A DNA stretch of 64,000 nucleotides from contig MU001497.1 of the NCBI GenBank assembly GCA_010093485.1, positions 1,427,031 through 1,491,030 on the forward strand, in the 5' to 3' direction. The stretch is from Karstenula rhodostoma CBS 690.94 (Eukaryota > Ascomycota > Dothideomycetes > Pleosporales > Didymosphaeriaceae). Positions 44,088 through 56,253 of this stretch are shown here, one piece after another (position 1 is the stretch's first letter; the number at the start of each line of letters is the position of its first letter). A program made the position numbers and the translations under genes. Below the pieces are notes generated by a model, which was given only the letters and a program-made list of their open reading frames with translations, was not told where the DNA came from and made no database searches.

Positions 44088-47000
44088 CACACGAGCAGTA
44101 CTCTATTGCCTGCGAGTGAGACGGAGATACGTGGAAGGACTAGACGAGCAACGTTAGTGATTGAGCGTGCATGTGGGAGCGAGGGTTGTATGCTGCCGGC
44201 GGACAGGTGCGCAACGTCATACACCAAGGCTCGCTGCAGAGAAGCCCGAGAAATGCTGCCGAAGTCGTCCATCTCGGTAGCGACGCTGTACGGTCGCTTG
44301 CTCGCGTGGGTGGACCACCGGGTGAGTGCGTATCGTTGATCGGGGATGCACCTGCGCCTTCGTCGAGGGTGGCTGGCAATATCCCAGATGATCATCGGTT
44401 CGTTCAGGGCCTGGGCAGACGGATCAAGATAACAAGCTGCAGTACCTGAGAGATCCGATGATCTCATGATTTACTGTGCAGCCCTGGTGGAACGTCTGCG
44501 TACGAGCATTTGCGTACCTGCAGACATTTTGGCGAGCACAGGACATAGTTGGACGGGGTTGAAGGGTACCTGCTGCGTAGAGGTGTCGTCATATGCCGGG
44601 CAACCTGTCCTCGAGCCTCTACAGCCCTCGCTGCCAGAGGCCCCCGCAGGAGGGCATTGCAGGCTGACCCAGATTCTCCGGTAGGCTGATGCTCACTGCG
44701 TGGCAATCGGTAGCATCGCTACATAAATGGCTACAACCTCCGGCCGCAGATTAGGTTTCCGATAGATTCGCGCATCCTGACAAGCTATCGTTCGTACAAG
44801 TGCCCGGCATCCAGGTAGGCCGCTCGCGCCGACTGATCATTCCACTATGATGCCGACCCGGTCTTTACGGCCCTTCAGCACATGATCGCCCGGCATTATC
44901 CGGGTTTTGTTAGCATCGTCCAATGTGAGATGCTGCGGCAGTGACTCGATGTCAGGCATGGTGCATCGAATGTGGGCCCTGGTCTCGATCGTCAGACCCT
45001 TTCCTCCTTACCCAGGAGATCGTACTGTCCGACCGTCAATGCCGTGTGATGCTAACAGTTGTGTGTTGCAGCTAACGGAAAGACCTCATAAGTGTGCCGT
45101 CTTGGAGTCTGAAATCCATCCCGATCTGTAGAAGCGACGGCGTTGAGACTGCAGCGCGGCTATCACACCCCTGTAATGTCACTGGCACTGATTGGGCGTG
45201 GTCAAAGCTTTCATGTTTGAATTTCCACAGAGTCGGGATTCTCTCCGTCAGCGCCTGGAGACGAAGCCATGGTCCAGCTGAAGATCATGCATGGGACGGT
45301 GACATGGCATAGCGAGCGAGCATGTTCTTGCGAACGTGACAGGTGTGCTTTGGTGCAACAAGCATGCATTCAATAATCGACGATGACCTGCACACTGCCC
45401 GAAGAGCTTGTCCTAGCCTGAACCTTCTCATTGGACGTGCAAGGTCGAAATGCATCGTTTTGTGAGAAAGGAAAGGCGCTTCGCAGGCTTCAAATCAAAT
45501 TTGACGAGCGTGACGACGACCCGCAGATTATCCGCACGTGCTGCAATAGACAGCTTTTTCCGAGCAATCCTGGGAGGAACATCTGCAGATCTTATTCCAA
45601 TGATTTCCTTAGACGCTAGGGTACGAAAGACCGCCGTTGTCCCTACCTTCTAGTGGTGGAAATGGCGCGTGAGATCGGAGTGGCTGCAAAAGTCGTCTGA
45701 CCTTTGCTTTGAGCGATTCGTGAAGACATCCGGCTTACCGCGCGGCGCGCCTTGGATTCCAAGAATCAGTTTGATCTTCATTGGCTTCAACAACTGCTCA
45801 AGGGCGGTAGGACGCAGTTCTGGGTGCTTGACCACCATCAAATTCGCTCTCGCTACCGGGCAAAGGCAGCCTGCATCGTGGCTGAAGGATCGCTACGAGG
45901 CGACGCGGGAGTGCATCCATCTCGCTATCAAGTGCAGACGGCTGGCCACATTGCCAATCGGGATCTAGAACTGTACTCGCGTTGCGATTGAGTGCACATT
46001 CACACTGCCGCACTGGGTACCTCGTTACGAGCTGAGGCCCAATCCACAGTAAAAGGGATCGCCAAGGCGTAACGGGCATAAGAGGAGGCAAGAGGACGCG
46101 GACGTTGGCTAGCCTAGCCTGACATTCCGGCGCGTGCGTACAGATGTGGGAGAAGTGGAACGTATCGGCCACTTGCTCCCTACACTAGGGGGAGACCCAC
46201 ACGCACTCGAGCGACGAGGAGAGAAGGAGGACGGCTCGCAATCAAGATGACCTAGGTTTCAGGTATCGTCCGTCGTTTTGCTGCTGGCAAGGAGGCTGCA
46301 TCCTTCATACGCAGTCAAGACCTCCTACATAAAATCCACAGTGGGGCAGACACAAAAGTGGCTGCAGCCCGATGCGGACATAATAACGAGCCGCTCACGT
46401 TTCATAGAGCGTTGGTTTGTGGCCCTTTGAGTTTGAGTAGTCCGAGGGAACACCGGGCGCGTCGGTGGCGGCACGGGGCCGGGAGTGGGTGGGAAAGAGC
46501 TTTCTGCTACACAAGCCGAAGCATATCGTGATCCGATGCTTGAGTGGGTGCGATGGGTACATTCCGGCTGATCTGAGACTTGGCCCCGAGGCTGTGGTCA
46601 GCCGAGAACATGGCGATGTGTTGGACAGTCAGGATTCGAGATGGATCGACGTCAGCCGTTCGACGACCCTTGCTGAGGCGGTTGAGGCCCTCGGACGACC
46701 AGCTCAAAACGGCTGTGCATGGGCCAGGGGCTGGGGGGCGGCGAAGCAGCTCGTGGTGGCTGTCTCTTTTAGTCTTGGGGTCGTGACTCGGTTCCCGTTC
46801 TATCAGTCAACGTTCTCTTTAGGTGTTCAATTTCTTTTTACCACCGTACCCCTGCTAACAATATAGGGCGCTGGATTGATATGGAATGAGGAGAGCGGCA
46901 GGCAAAGGGCATGCAGAGGGTGGAACCCACAACCCCAAGACGACGTGCCGTGCGACGGAAAGCGCCGTGGAGCCCGAAGGAGCGCAACCCGAATCCTGGG

Positions 47001-48756
47001 AGCCGCAGAGCTGAAGCTTCGCCAATATCAGGGGTGGCCACTGCTTTCCCTTGTTCAAAATGGTCGTCTGTACATTTGACGCTATATGTAGTAGAGCGCT
47101 CGAACAGTATGAAAATATATACCTTGTCTGTGCTCTCTGTAATAGGTGACGCGTAATCGTCTTGATAAAGAGTACGGCGGGCCAATTCGGTGACATGTGG
47201 GGGCTTCGAATAGATTTTTTGGAAGCAATCCATGGTAGTGCGATGTACGTTTAGATTCAAGGTCCGCTGGGAATTCAGAGAGCTGAATCAGCCAGTCGCC
47301 AGTTTTGTGTGCTAGAGAGCCCGAACATAATCGCGTGCGTAGACAGCAGTGAATGGCCGGGTCGTGCTTGTAAAAACAGACTCCTGTCATAGCGTTACTA
47401 GCGTATAGCGCTACTAGCGTAAGCCTCACTACAGGTGTTCACTCCAGTCAGTATCCAAACACATAAACAAGCAAACCAAAGACAGCAGATGGTAGTGGTC
47501 CAGTCGGCCTTGTCGGACATGTCGGCAGACTCCTCAGCCTTATCTGCTCGAATGTGATATCGCGCAATAGCATGCAGGCGAACAAGTAGCACGAGAATCT
47601 CCTAGTTCGTGCAGAGCGATAGGTCCGAGAATACAGTCTCCAGTCGGCTAAGAATCTCGTGCGCGTTCAGAATCTCAGACTCCCATTCCGAGTCCCAGTC
47701 CCGTGTCTGATCACAACAGCGTGCAAGTCGGTAAGCGGGCTGTCGGTCGAGATGACTAGTTGAGATGGCACCAGGGAACCCAGGGAACCTGGATGTAGAA
47801 CAGCGGGTGTAGAAGCGGAAACAAGGGCTCGTCGAAGGCGTTATCGAACGGACCTCGGATTGCAGCGTTTCGACAACGACAATCCATGGAGTACAGCGTG
47901 GAGGATGGGGCTGCAGACGGATAGCGCCAAGATCCAATGGCGGCGGGCTGCGCGCGTGGGGGACGAGACCATGCTGTGTGGGGAATGGCGCACTGGGTCC
48001 ATTTTATCCGTAATGAGGTGCCGACCCTTCGTTACCAGGTGACTCGTGAGATTTGCAGAACCACGCAGCTGGCATTGATGCAGCAACAATGTAACCCGAC
48101 CACTAGGCCCGACTTGGAGAGCAGGCAGGCAGGCGAATTGGGGCCCTTTTTGGTGCGATGGCAACGGTAGAAAACAGGTTCAGGTTCTCTCTAGTGACTG
48201 CGATGGAACTACGACTAGGTGAGGGTGAGGGTGACAGCAGGTCAACAGGCCGAGGCAGTTGGCGTTGGCGGAGAAGGTGATGACACAGAATCGGGTGGCA
48301 TTTAAGCCTGTCCGCGCGGAGCGCTGCGAGGATGGCTCGTGCTACGGGCCACGCCTCGGTATCCCTGCGACGCTCCCACGCCTCGCTCTGGCCACGACAA
48401 GGCTTGGATGGTTTCTCCCGGAAGATCATGCGTTGCTCCCTGCACGACAAATTGTCCGCTGCACCAGGTGGCAGGAGCGTGCGAAGCAAAGGGCTCTCGC
48501 GCTCGAAGTTGTGGCGTGGGTGAAACGAGTGCAAAGACGCGAGTAGGGGTATGGAGGCTCGAAACGGCGCTCGTCGTCCCCGCGTCATGGGCGAAGGTGG
48601 TCGAGATGCGATGGCAGGTAGTCGGCGGGAGGTGGTGGTGGAGGCGATGGATGGGTGCAGCCGGGCGCCGTCGTGTCAGCAAGCCGTTCCAGAAGCGACG
48701 GGAGAGGTGGTGAGGCTAAGAGGAAGACGGCCAACGTGGCTCCAGGGTTCAGGTGC

Positions 48757-48830
48757 AGGCGGCAGGCGACAGGCGACAGGCGACAGGCGGCGGGCGACAG
48801 GCGGCGGGCGACAGGCGACAGGCGACAGAC
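48757..48830. repeat. Minisatellite of 7-bp units (GGCGACA/GGCGGCG)
   Basis: About ten heptamer units with two variants alternating. Confidence 0.8.
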
Positions 48831-48874
48831 GCTTGTGCTGATCGACCCGCGGTCAGCAAAGGATCCTCGCCCTC

Positions 48875-48940
48875 CACAGGGACAGAGGCACACAGGGACA
48901 CAGGGACACAGGGACAGAGGGACGGACACAGGGACAGACA
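48875..48940. repeat. Minisatellite of CACAGGGA-type units
   Basis: About eight imperfect octamer units, some as GGGACAGA. Confidence 0.8.
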
Positions 48941-49216
48941 GGCGGACGCCAAGGCCCGGCGACGAGAGCGACGCGCCACAAGGGCTCGCGCCTGGCGTAG
49001 CGTGAACGGAGACGTGCCGGAAGAGGCCTGATGAGTCGGCACATCGGCACCGCGACGACGAGCGCTGCGCAGACGGCCGACGCTGAAACAGGCTGTCGGC
49101 GACGCGGCCCAGCACGACTCGCCGCCAGGACTGACGGGCAAGATGAAGTTGCAACGCTGGGCGGCGGCGGCTGCGTACTGGGCAATGGAATGGAATGCAC
49201 GTGCCGCGGGTGGTCG

Positions 49217-49268
49217 AGGGTCGAGGGAGGGAGAGGGGGAGGGAGAGGGGGAGGGAGAGGGAGAGGGA
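49217..49268 (+). repeat. G-rich purine tract
   Basis: About 50 bases of GGGAGGGAGAGG repeats on the plus strand with many G-triplets; potential G-quadruplex or triplex former. Confidence 0.8.
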
Positions 49269-49752
49269 CGCCGCCGCACGAGTCAGTCGACCCTCGAGGC
49301 GGCAGCGGCGACACACTGGAGCGTACCACGGCACCCAACGCACCGCACACAGCACACAGCACACCGCACAGCGACCCCCGACCACACTTTCACCTTCACT
49401 CCCACTCCCCCCGAGTAGCGTCTGCCCTTAGCGGCCGGCACGGCACTCTGTGGCGGCGACGGCCACGGTCACGAAGCTCGTCGCTCCTGCTGTCCGCGAC
49501 ACTGGCTGGCGCGTTTGCTCGACACCGCCCATTAGGGAGCTTCGACACCGCCGGCGCCCTGGCCGCTTCCTCTGGCTCCCCCACCCCATCGCAGACGATA
49601 TGACAGGGACCGACGCCAGCGTCTCCAAGATGCCCTCTCTGCTGTGCTGTGTATCATCTCTGCCCGCTCGTCTCAGGCTCCACGCTGGCTCCTTCGACAG
49701 CGGCACCCCGGACCTGGCCCTCCCTCACCGCACTCACTGCAGCCGCCCACCG

Positions 49753-49778
49753 CCTAATCCTAACCCTAATCCTAATCC
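49753..49778. repeat. Short telomere-like CCTAAT/CCTAAC tract
   Basis: Four hexamer-like units (CCTAAT, CCTAAC, CCTAAT, CCTAAT). Fungal telomeres are usually CCCTAA; this is a short degenerate interstitial match. Confidence 0.6.
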
Positions 49779-49840
49779 TCCGCCAGCCCTGTCGCCGCCT
49801 GTCTTGCCGCCTTGCGCTGGCCCTGCTCTGCTCTGCACTC

Positions 49841-49874
49841 TGCCTGCCTGCTTGCCTGCCTGTCTGCCTGCCTG
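49841..49874. repeat. (TGCC)n tetranucleotide repeat
   Basis: About eight copies with C/T variants. Confidence 0.8.
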
Positions 49875-50230
49875 AGGTCGGCCCTGACGAGCTGCACGTC
49901 GCCCCACGGCTCCCCTGCGCAGGAACACGCGTTTTCCGGCGCTGCTGGCTTGCATCCAAAACGCACCACGCTCAGCTGGAAGCAGATGCTCACGGACGCC
50001 CGTCGTCGATCGATCTCGCACGCGAGGAGAACGTGCAGGCCATCCCTACCTGACTCACCCACAGCGCTAGCCGGCCGACAGGCTCACGCCGCTCTGATCG
50101 CCGACCTCATCACGCATTGCCTCCTGCTAGGGTGCTGCTCCAAAAAGCCAACTCGCAATCATTTTCCCGCCCGCCGTGTCTTTACCCGCAGCGCTGTTGA
50201 CCGTCCCGTCGCGCTTGCGGCGGAGCGCCA

Positions 50231-50259
50231 TCTCCTCCTCCGCCGCCGCCGCCGCCGCA
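50231..50259. repeat. (CTC)/(CGC) trinucleotide tract
   Basis: Pyrimidine-rich CTCCTCCTC followed by CGC repeats. Confidence 0.75.
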
Positions 50260-50950
50260 GGGGACGGCCAGCACCGTCGAGAAGGGATCCCCAGCCTGTC
50301 TCCTGTGTGCGGCGCTCGTTCTCTGGGAAGTCGATCTGCGGTGCATCACGGCCTGTCCTTGACCGCCAGCAGGGCCCCTGGCCGCGCCTCCACCGCCGCA
50401 ACACCGCAACAGGCTCGATAGCCGGTGCAGTATAGATTGGCAGCCCGGGGTGCAAGACGCGGATCGCTTAGCCAAGGCATTGCTTGGGGCTTGCGCATCC
50501 TCCCTCCTGAACCGCTTTCGTTCGTCATCTGCATTACCGTTGCAGGCCAGGCGGCGCTCCCTAACTCCTCTGAGCGCCTGCCGGCGTGGAGACAACGGTC
50601 CGCCTCGTCCACCGCTCAATAGCAATTTGCAACCCCCTCCGCACAGGACACACCAGCCAGGGCCCCTCGCCGCTGTCTGACCCACCCTGCCGGCAACGGT
50701 TTGGTCACCGCTGGCCCTTCCAGTTGACGCTGAGGGACTGTGCTGCGTGCTGAATCTCGCCAACCGCCCATCGTACTTGAACGCCTGCAGGCCCGACGAC
50801 TCGTCCCGCTCTGCCACGCCCCGACGTCCTGGTGCCCATTCTGTACATCTGCTGGTACCCGTCCTCTTCTTTGTTGCCTCTCTCGTCATCGCTTCCTCAC
50901 CTCGACCTACATTACACAACTTCACATTGTGAACCCGTGACTTCTCCTTC

Positions 50951-52108
50951 ATGGCTATGCATCTCGCTAGTATGGTACACGGCAGCGGGAGGGAACGTGA
51001 GGCGCACGACCGTCACTATCACCACCAGCAACCACTCCAACAATCACACTACTATCCTCCCCAACATCAGCAGCAACCCTACCCAGCTGCTCCCTCCCAG
51101 TACTCCACACACATCCCACAACAACAACAACAACAACAAGTCGAGTACCACTACCAGCGACACCCACAGTCGCCACCCTCGCCGCCGGTAGAAGAGCAGA
51201 AGCCCTCCCTGCCTTCGATATCGAGTCTGCTTCACATTGCCGACGCTGAGAAGGCGGCATCCGAGACAGGTAATGTCGACCCAGACGCTCCTTCCCGTGC
51301 TTGGCTAACACCTGCTGCAGCTGGACAGAGCCAAAGTCCGAAGTCGCAACAACATTCCCCACAGCTTGGGCAGGATCACCATTCCACCGCGGCCGTAACA
51401 AAGCAGCAGCCCGAGAGCCGTTCAGAGCAAGCCTTCGGTCCCACGATCGTGAGCCACCCCAGACTGACCCTTCCTCCCACGCCGCCCATGCACCCGGACT
51501 CAGTGGTTGACGGCAATCAGTCTCCGTCGACCGCCTCGACGCACTCGGGCGCCAGCTCCTACTACCTCGGCCAGTCGCTCAACAACATGGAACCTCACCA
51601 ACAACGCCAGATCGGTCCTCACTCGTCCGCCGTTAAGCGAAACACGCTCCCGCAATCCTCCATGTCCCCCTACAGTACATCGTCCTACGCCCCGTCGCCA
51701 TACGCTTCCTCCCCGGGCCCGGCATCAGCAGCCTCCTTCTATTCCCCCGAATCTCACCCCTACTCCATGGGCATGTATGGGCAGCGAGCTCTGCCTTCGA
51801 ACTACCAACCGCAGATGCCTCTGCCTCTGCCCACGCCTTCTGGCAACGGATCAAACCCGTGGCAACACCACCACTACATCAGCACCTCCAGCCAATCCGC
51901 CTTCCCGCAGTCGCAAGACCGATACATCTGCTCTACGTGCAACAAGGCCTTCTCGCGGCCGAGCAGCCTGCGCATTCACAGCCACAGCCACACTGGCGAG
52001 AAGCCCTACAAGTGTCCCCAGCCTGGATGTGGCAAGGCGTTTAGCGTCCGAAGCAACATGAAGCGCCACGAGCGGGGCTGCCACGCATCGACAACTCTCA
52101 CGACATGA
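50951..52108 (+). CDS. FlbC-like C2H2 transcription factor
   Basis: Two C-terminal C2H2 fingers, [20 protein letters not shown] with HSH and [20 protein letters not shown] with HERGCH, match the conidiation regulator FlbC family as I know it; nuclear DNA-binding protein. The long N-terminus is rich in Gln/His/Pro/Ser, with a seven-Gln run, the motif [17 protein letters not shown] and [14 protein letters not shown] perfect intron signature sits inside the open frame at 51270-51320 (GTAATG, GGCTAACA, CTGCAG); at 51 nt it is a multiple of three, so both forms stay open. Spliced, the protein is 368 residues (ASETAGQSQS); unspliced, 385. It sits alone in a large gene-poor block, typical of a heavily regulated gene (inference). 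Confidence 0.85.
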   Translation: MAMHLASMVHGSGREREAHDRHYHHQQPLQQSHYYPPQHQQQPYPAAPSQYSTHIPQQQQQQQVEYHYQRHPQSPPSPPVEEQKPSLPSISSLLHIADAEKAASETGNVDPDAPSRAWLTPAAAGQSQSPKSQQHSPQLGQDHHSTAAVTKQQPESRSEQAFGPTIVSHPRLTLPPTPPMHPDSVVDGNQSPSTASTHSGASSYYLGQSLNNMEPHQQRQIGPHSSAVKRNTLPQSSMSPYSTSSYAPSPYASSPGPASAASFYSPESHPYSMGMYGQRALPSNYQPQMPLPLPTPSGNGSNPWQHHHYISTSSQSAFPQSQDRYICSTCNKAFSRPSSLRIHSHSHTGEKPYKCPQPGCGKAFSVRSNMKRHERGCHASTTLTT

Positions 52109-52708
52109 TGACTCTCTAATTGTGCAGTAATTTTCTTCTCCCGGCGTTCTGATTACGGACTGGCTCGCTTTGAATTGTATTCGGATCTCGCGCGGTCGCA
52201 ATCCTTCGTTCTAGCATCCATGGGGTCGGGACGACACCACTACTGGCGTACTTGAAGCGGCATATCTAATGTTTCCTTTCCTGCATCACCCACGGCGTTT
52301 GCTGATTTGACGGTCCGGGATACAGGCTTGTACCCTTTTTCTTCTTCTACTGTCTATATTTGGCGGATGTACGTCGTTTGGTAATCAACATGGACCACGT
52401 GCCTTTGATGGCCGGTCGTTATGTTTGGGCAGGCGTTTTGCCGCCACTGTACTATAGGGATCCTGAGCATAGCATGGCATGGCATGCATGCACCGCTACG
52501 CCGCGCTGTGGAAACAGAGCAAATGCAGAATTTCCACCAACAATGCAATGCAATGCGTGTGCTTGATCGATGTTTGCAGGGAGATTTTACCGCTCGACGA
52601 CGCTGGCGGTGTAAGGATGCCGGCCCTGCGACGCATTGACGGCCTGGCCCAAGCTCGGGGTAGTGGAAACCGGGTCTTGAGGTAGGTAGAAATTGGACCG
52701 GTGAGGGG

Positions 52709-52744
52709 CAGTCAGTCAGTCAGTCAGTCAGTCAGTCAGTCAGT
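52709..52744. repeat. (CAGT)9 microsatellite
   Basis: Uninterrupted tetranucleotide repeat, 9 copies. Confidence 0.95.
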
Positions 52745-52985
52745 CTACTCGCACGTCCACAGCAGCCAGCCGTTGCCGTTGCCATGGACCATGTCTGTTT
52801 TGGCGGATGTCGGGATCACCCATGCGGGCTTTCCTGCCCATCCGCCCTTCTGGGAACCCTTCTCGAGGGTGCAACGAGGCCGCGTGGGCTGGCTGCCAGT
52901 CGCATGAACAACTGGGGAAACATGCTCGCTCGCGCTACACTTGACACACTGCAGTCGTGCGACTTGCTTGCTTGTCACTGACCTC

Positions 52986-53058
52986 AGCATCGCATCGCAT
53001 CACATCGCATCGCATCACATCGCATCGCACACGCACGCACACGCACGCACGCCGCGCG
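52986..53058. repeat. GCATC pentamer repeat grading into (CACG)n
   Basis: GCATC/ACATC units followed by CACACGCACGCACG. Confidence 0.9.
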
Positions 53059-53162
53059 CGCATCAAGGACGTGCCAGCCAGCCAGCCTAGCCCGTGGCGA
53101 TCAGATCGTCCCTCGTGGGATCCTGCGGGCAACTCGCCAAAGTGCCTACGATGGGACGGGAG

Positions 53163-53189
53163 CACACACACACACACACACACACACAC
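53163..53189. repeat. (CA)n microsatellite
   Basis: About 13 dinucleotide copies. Confidence 0.95.
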
Positions 53190-56100
53190 GCGGCCTTGCC
53201 ATGCGTGTTCTATACTGTCTTGTGTTGTGTGAAACGGCGTCGAGTGAGTGTTTGAAACTTGGTCCCCTGAGACAGTCTGTCTGTTTCCGCTGCCGCTTCT
53301 GCCGATGCGTAGGCAGGCCTTTGAGCGAAATTCAAACCTCAGGACACATGACTGACGGGTGCGTGCTTGCCTTCGCTGTCTTGCTGCTTCGCCGGTACAT
53401 ACTTGCTTACCTTAGCTCCAAGGCCCGAGTGCTTTGCTGCTGGCTACCAGAAGCAAGGATCCCCCGAGTCCGCGGAGGACTGCTGTGATATCGAATCCCA
53501 AAGTGTCCGCACAGCTAGAGGGGCATCGCGGTATTGCAAGCTACGATGGGTCTAGGCCTGCGCTGTACAAGAGTCAGACCAGCGATCGCGGCAGGGCTGT
53601 TAGGAGTCATTCGTCCCGCTGGATTTGATACAGATGGCCCCGGTGGAAGTTGCCCGTCTTGCCCGAGACGCAAGAGTCTAGTAATCACCGTTGCAGATAG
53701 CCGTTGCGCTGTTGTCCGCTCTCGTGAGCTCCGCTACGTGGGTCACCAACTCCTAAAGACGCGATTGACGCAGGGCAGCGCCTCTGCTTTGGGGTGATAT
53801 CTCTATCGTGGAACACAATCATCCCCGAACGAACGTCTGCATGTAGCCGTGAGAGGAGGGACTGGCTTGCTTCAGTCTGTGTCTGTCTCTGCCCGGGATC
53901 GCCCCCAGGGAGACGATCCTCGCGGACGGAAGACTGCAACCGTTGGGAAAGGCAAGGTGTACGGTACGGCATGCACAATGTTTTGGATTTCTGCACATGC
54001 ATCCACAGCTGGTTTCGTCCAGGGGACGGGATCTATAGGGGTTGGTAGTGGTCGGTAGTGGACGTCTGCTCCTCACACTGGTGGCAACGTGTGCATGCTC
54101 GTACGGGTTTTCAGGAGCTCGACCTCATGTTCCAATGGGCAGCGTTGGTCGAAACGTTGACGGGCCGAAGAAACCTTGGTTGGAAGGAATCGAGTCACGT
54201 GTGGAAGGAATGCGGAGACTCGTATCGTACATGATCAACCCACGATCGAAGGCGCCCGGGGCCAGCACGCTCATCGACGGCGAAAAAGCCAACGAGAGGT
54301 TGACTTGGCTTGTCCCAGGACGCTCTCTGCCGCATCGCACTGATCTGATGCGGGATAGCAAGCTGGAGCTTCTGAGAAGGTTTTGGCGGGCCCGACTTCT
54401 CAGGCGGCGAGGATTACACGGACGCACTGGCCGGCGTTCACCCGCTGCGACTTGGTGATCCGATGCAGCCATGTGCACAAGGCGGGTCGGGGCTGCAGCG
54501 GTATACGGTATAGATTCGTGCAAAGAGCGAATCTCGGCGAAGTGGTGGGATGCCGTCGGCGGCCGCGAGGAGGCCTCAGCAAGAAGTGGCCGGGATCGCG
54601 GGTCTGTACCGTGCAGCCGGCACGCTCAGCCTGCTACCTTCTAGGTACTGGACGGTTGGTGGTTAGTGTTGTGTGATGACATTGCCGTGGGATGCAGCGC
54701 GGCACGAAGCAAGAAATGGCGGCAGTGGCAGTGTGATGGACGCGCCGAGTCGTACGATGACAGCGTCCCGAGAGAAGGGAAGCGACTGCGCAATCCGCGG
54801 TGCAAATCGTGGCCCGGTGCGATGCACAGGACAGGTTGTTCTCTGGCTGCTCTCGGCAGATCACTGCACGGCAGCCTCGTGGCCCCCTTTTGGTGTTGTT
54901 GCTCGCACACGCACACACCAGCGACACCACGGCTCAAACGTCGCATGCTGCTCCAGCCTTCATCCCGGCTGCTGGGCGGGCTAGCCCACAAAAGGAATAT
55001 TCCACGACACCATTCCACGAGACCGTTGAGCCTCCTCCGCCCGCTTCAGGAACGTGCACATCCGTCCGCTCCCTAGCCACAGCTTTCGCGCCGCCGTCGC
55101 TGTCGCCAAGCGCTGGCGACACACGGCGCGGCCGCATGTCACGGGAACTCAATCGCTCCAGCTGGAGAGCAAGCGCTCGCCGCTTGCTACAGTAGCAGCG
55201 AGTCGTGCAGAGCCAGCGCCAGTGCCAGCGCCAGCGTTTCCAGCACCTCGGTTTGCGATAGCGACAGCGCGCCCTTGGTCCCTGGAGATCGCACGCCGTC
55301 GTCGCACGCCCTCGTCTCGCCGCACTCTCTTTCTCTGCATCCGGCGACCGACGACTCCGGCCCTTGCCTCGCAACCTGCGGCATCCGCTTCATTCCTTGG
55401 GTCGAGTCCACGCGCCAGCGCAAAATGTAGCCACAATGCATCGCACGGCTTCGCGGCGGACCGCGATTCTTGCGTATCAGATGCAGGCAGGAGGGCCGCA
55501 TTGCACGGCAAGAGAGGTTCGAGAAAGACCGCGCATCAGCCGCCCGGCATGCACGTAAACCGGCACGCCGAGCGCCATCTCCACCACCTCCAGGCCAGCT
55601 CCCGGAAGATCAGTGCAGGCAACTTCGGTACCACGGGCACCGAGTCATGCCTGTGTAGTGCGTAGGGAAGCGACGTTCAAAGGGTAGCCGGGCACGTCAT
55701 TTCATTCGGCCTTTTGGGCGCCTCAGAACGCTACCAAACCTTCATGCGAGCGCTTCTCGGAGGTTTGCACCGAGCCCTGGTGCGTTGCTGCCTGAGTGGG
55801 GCGCTCGTGGAATCAATGGGAAGCGCGCGGGGGTCGCCTCATCTCGCGAGCGCGAGCGCCGCAGGGAACATCGCGGGTCGGGTTCGTGGTTGCGCAGATG
55901 AAGATGACGGGCGTGCGTCTCGGCGGTGAGCACATTTGGCGACTTGGTGCGTGTCGGGGGTGTGGCTTGCAGCGTTGGATGGGAAGGACCATGGCCATGG
56001 AAATTGACGTGGTGTTCGCGAACCGTAGTTGGCGAGATTACTCCATGCTGTACACATGCAAGTCTCGTCGACAATTTGCGTGAATCGTTGCGCTATGTGC

Positions 56101-56253
56101 ATATGGTGGTTCTAGGTACAATCTATGCGTACTCGGCGTGTACGGGGGACCGAACTCGCCATGTAGCACCCGAGAGTGTCACAACACGTGGCAGCCAAGT
56201 GTGGAACCAAGATGACTCGTCCGTAGTACTGTGCTATCGTGGCGCCTGGTACC

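Larger units (their letters stand above)
41564..50950. other. Gene desert upstream of the FlbC-like gene
   Basis: About 9.4 kb without a convincing gene on either strand. ORFs of 60-270 codons in the GC-rich part (48.2-50.9 kb) overlap in many frames and encode repetitive Arg/Pro/Gly/Ser peptides, typical of chance frames in GC-rich repeats. It contains several minisatellites (listed separately). The last kilobases may be promoter and 5' leader of the regulator at 50951. Confidence 0.55.
52109..56253. other. Gene-poor, microsatellite-rich stretch
   Basis: About 4.1 kb without a supported gene. Many overlapping short ORFs on both strands are repetitive or compositionally chance. It contains the CAGT, GCATC and AC repeats listed. 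Confidence 0.5.

Noticed and set aside
48585..49385. 266-codon minus-strand ORF and overlapping ORFs on all frames
   Set aside because: They read through minisatellites, giving repetitive Arg/Pro/Ser/Val peptides; open frames here follow from GC-rich repeats lacking stops.
49753..49778. Telomere or chromosome end
   Set aside because: Only four degenerate CCTAAT/CCTAAC units, not the regular CCCTAA array, and coding genes continue on both sides.
50182..50952. 256-codon minus-strand ORF upstream of the FlbC-like gene
   Set aside because: Compositional Gly/Arg-rich frame across CGC repeats, no domain, antisense to a probable promoter or leader.
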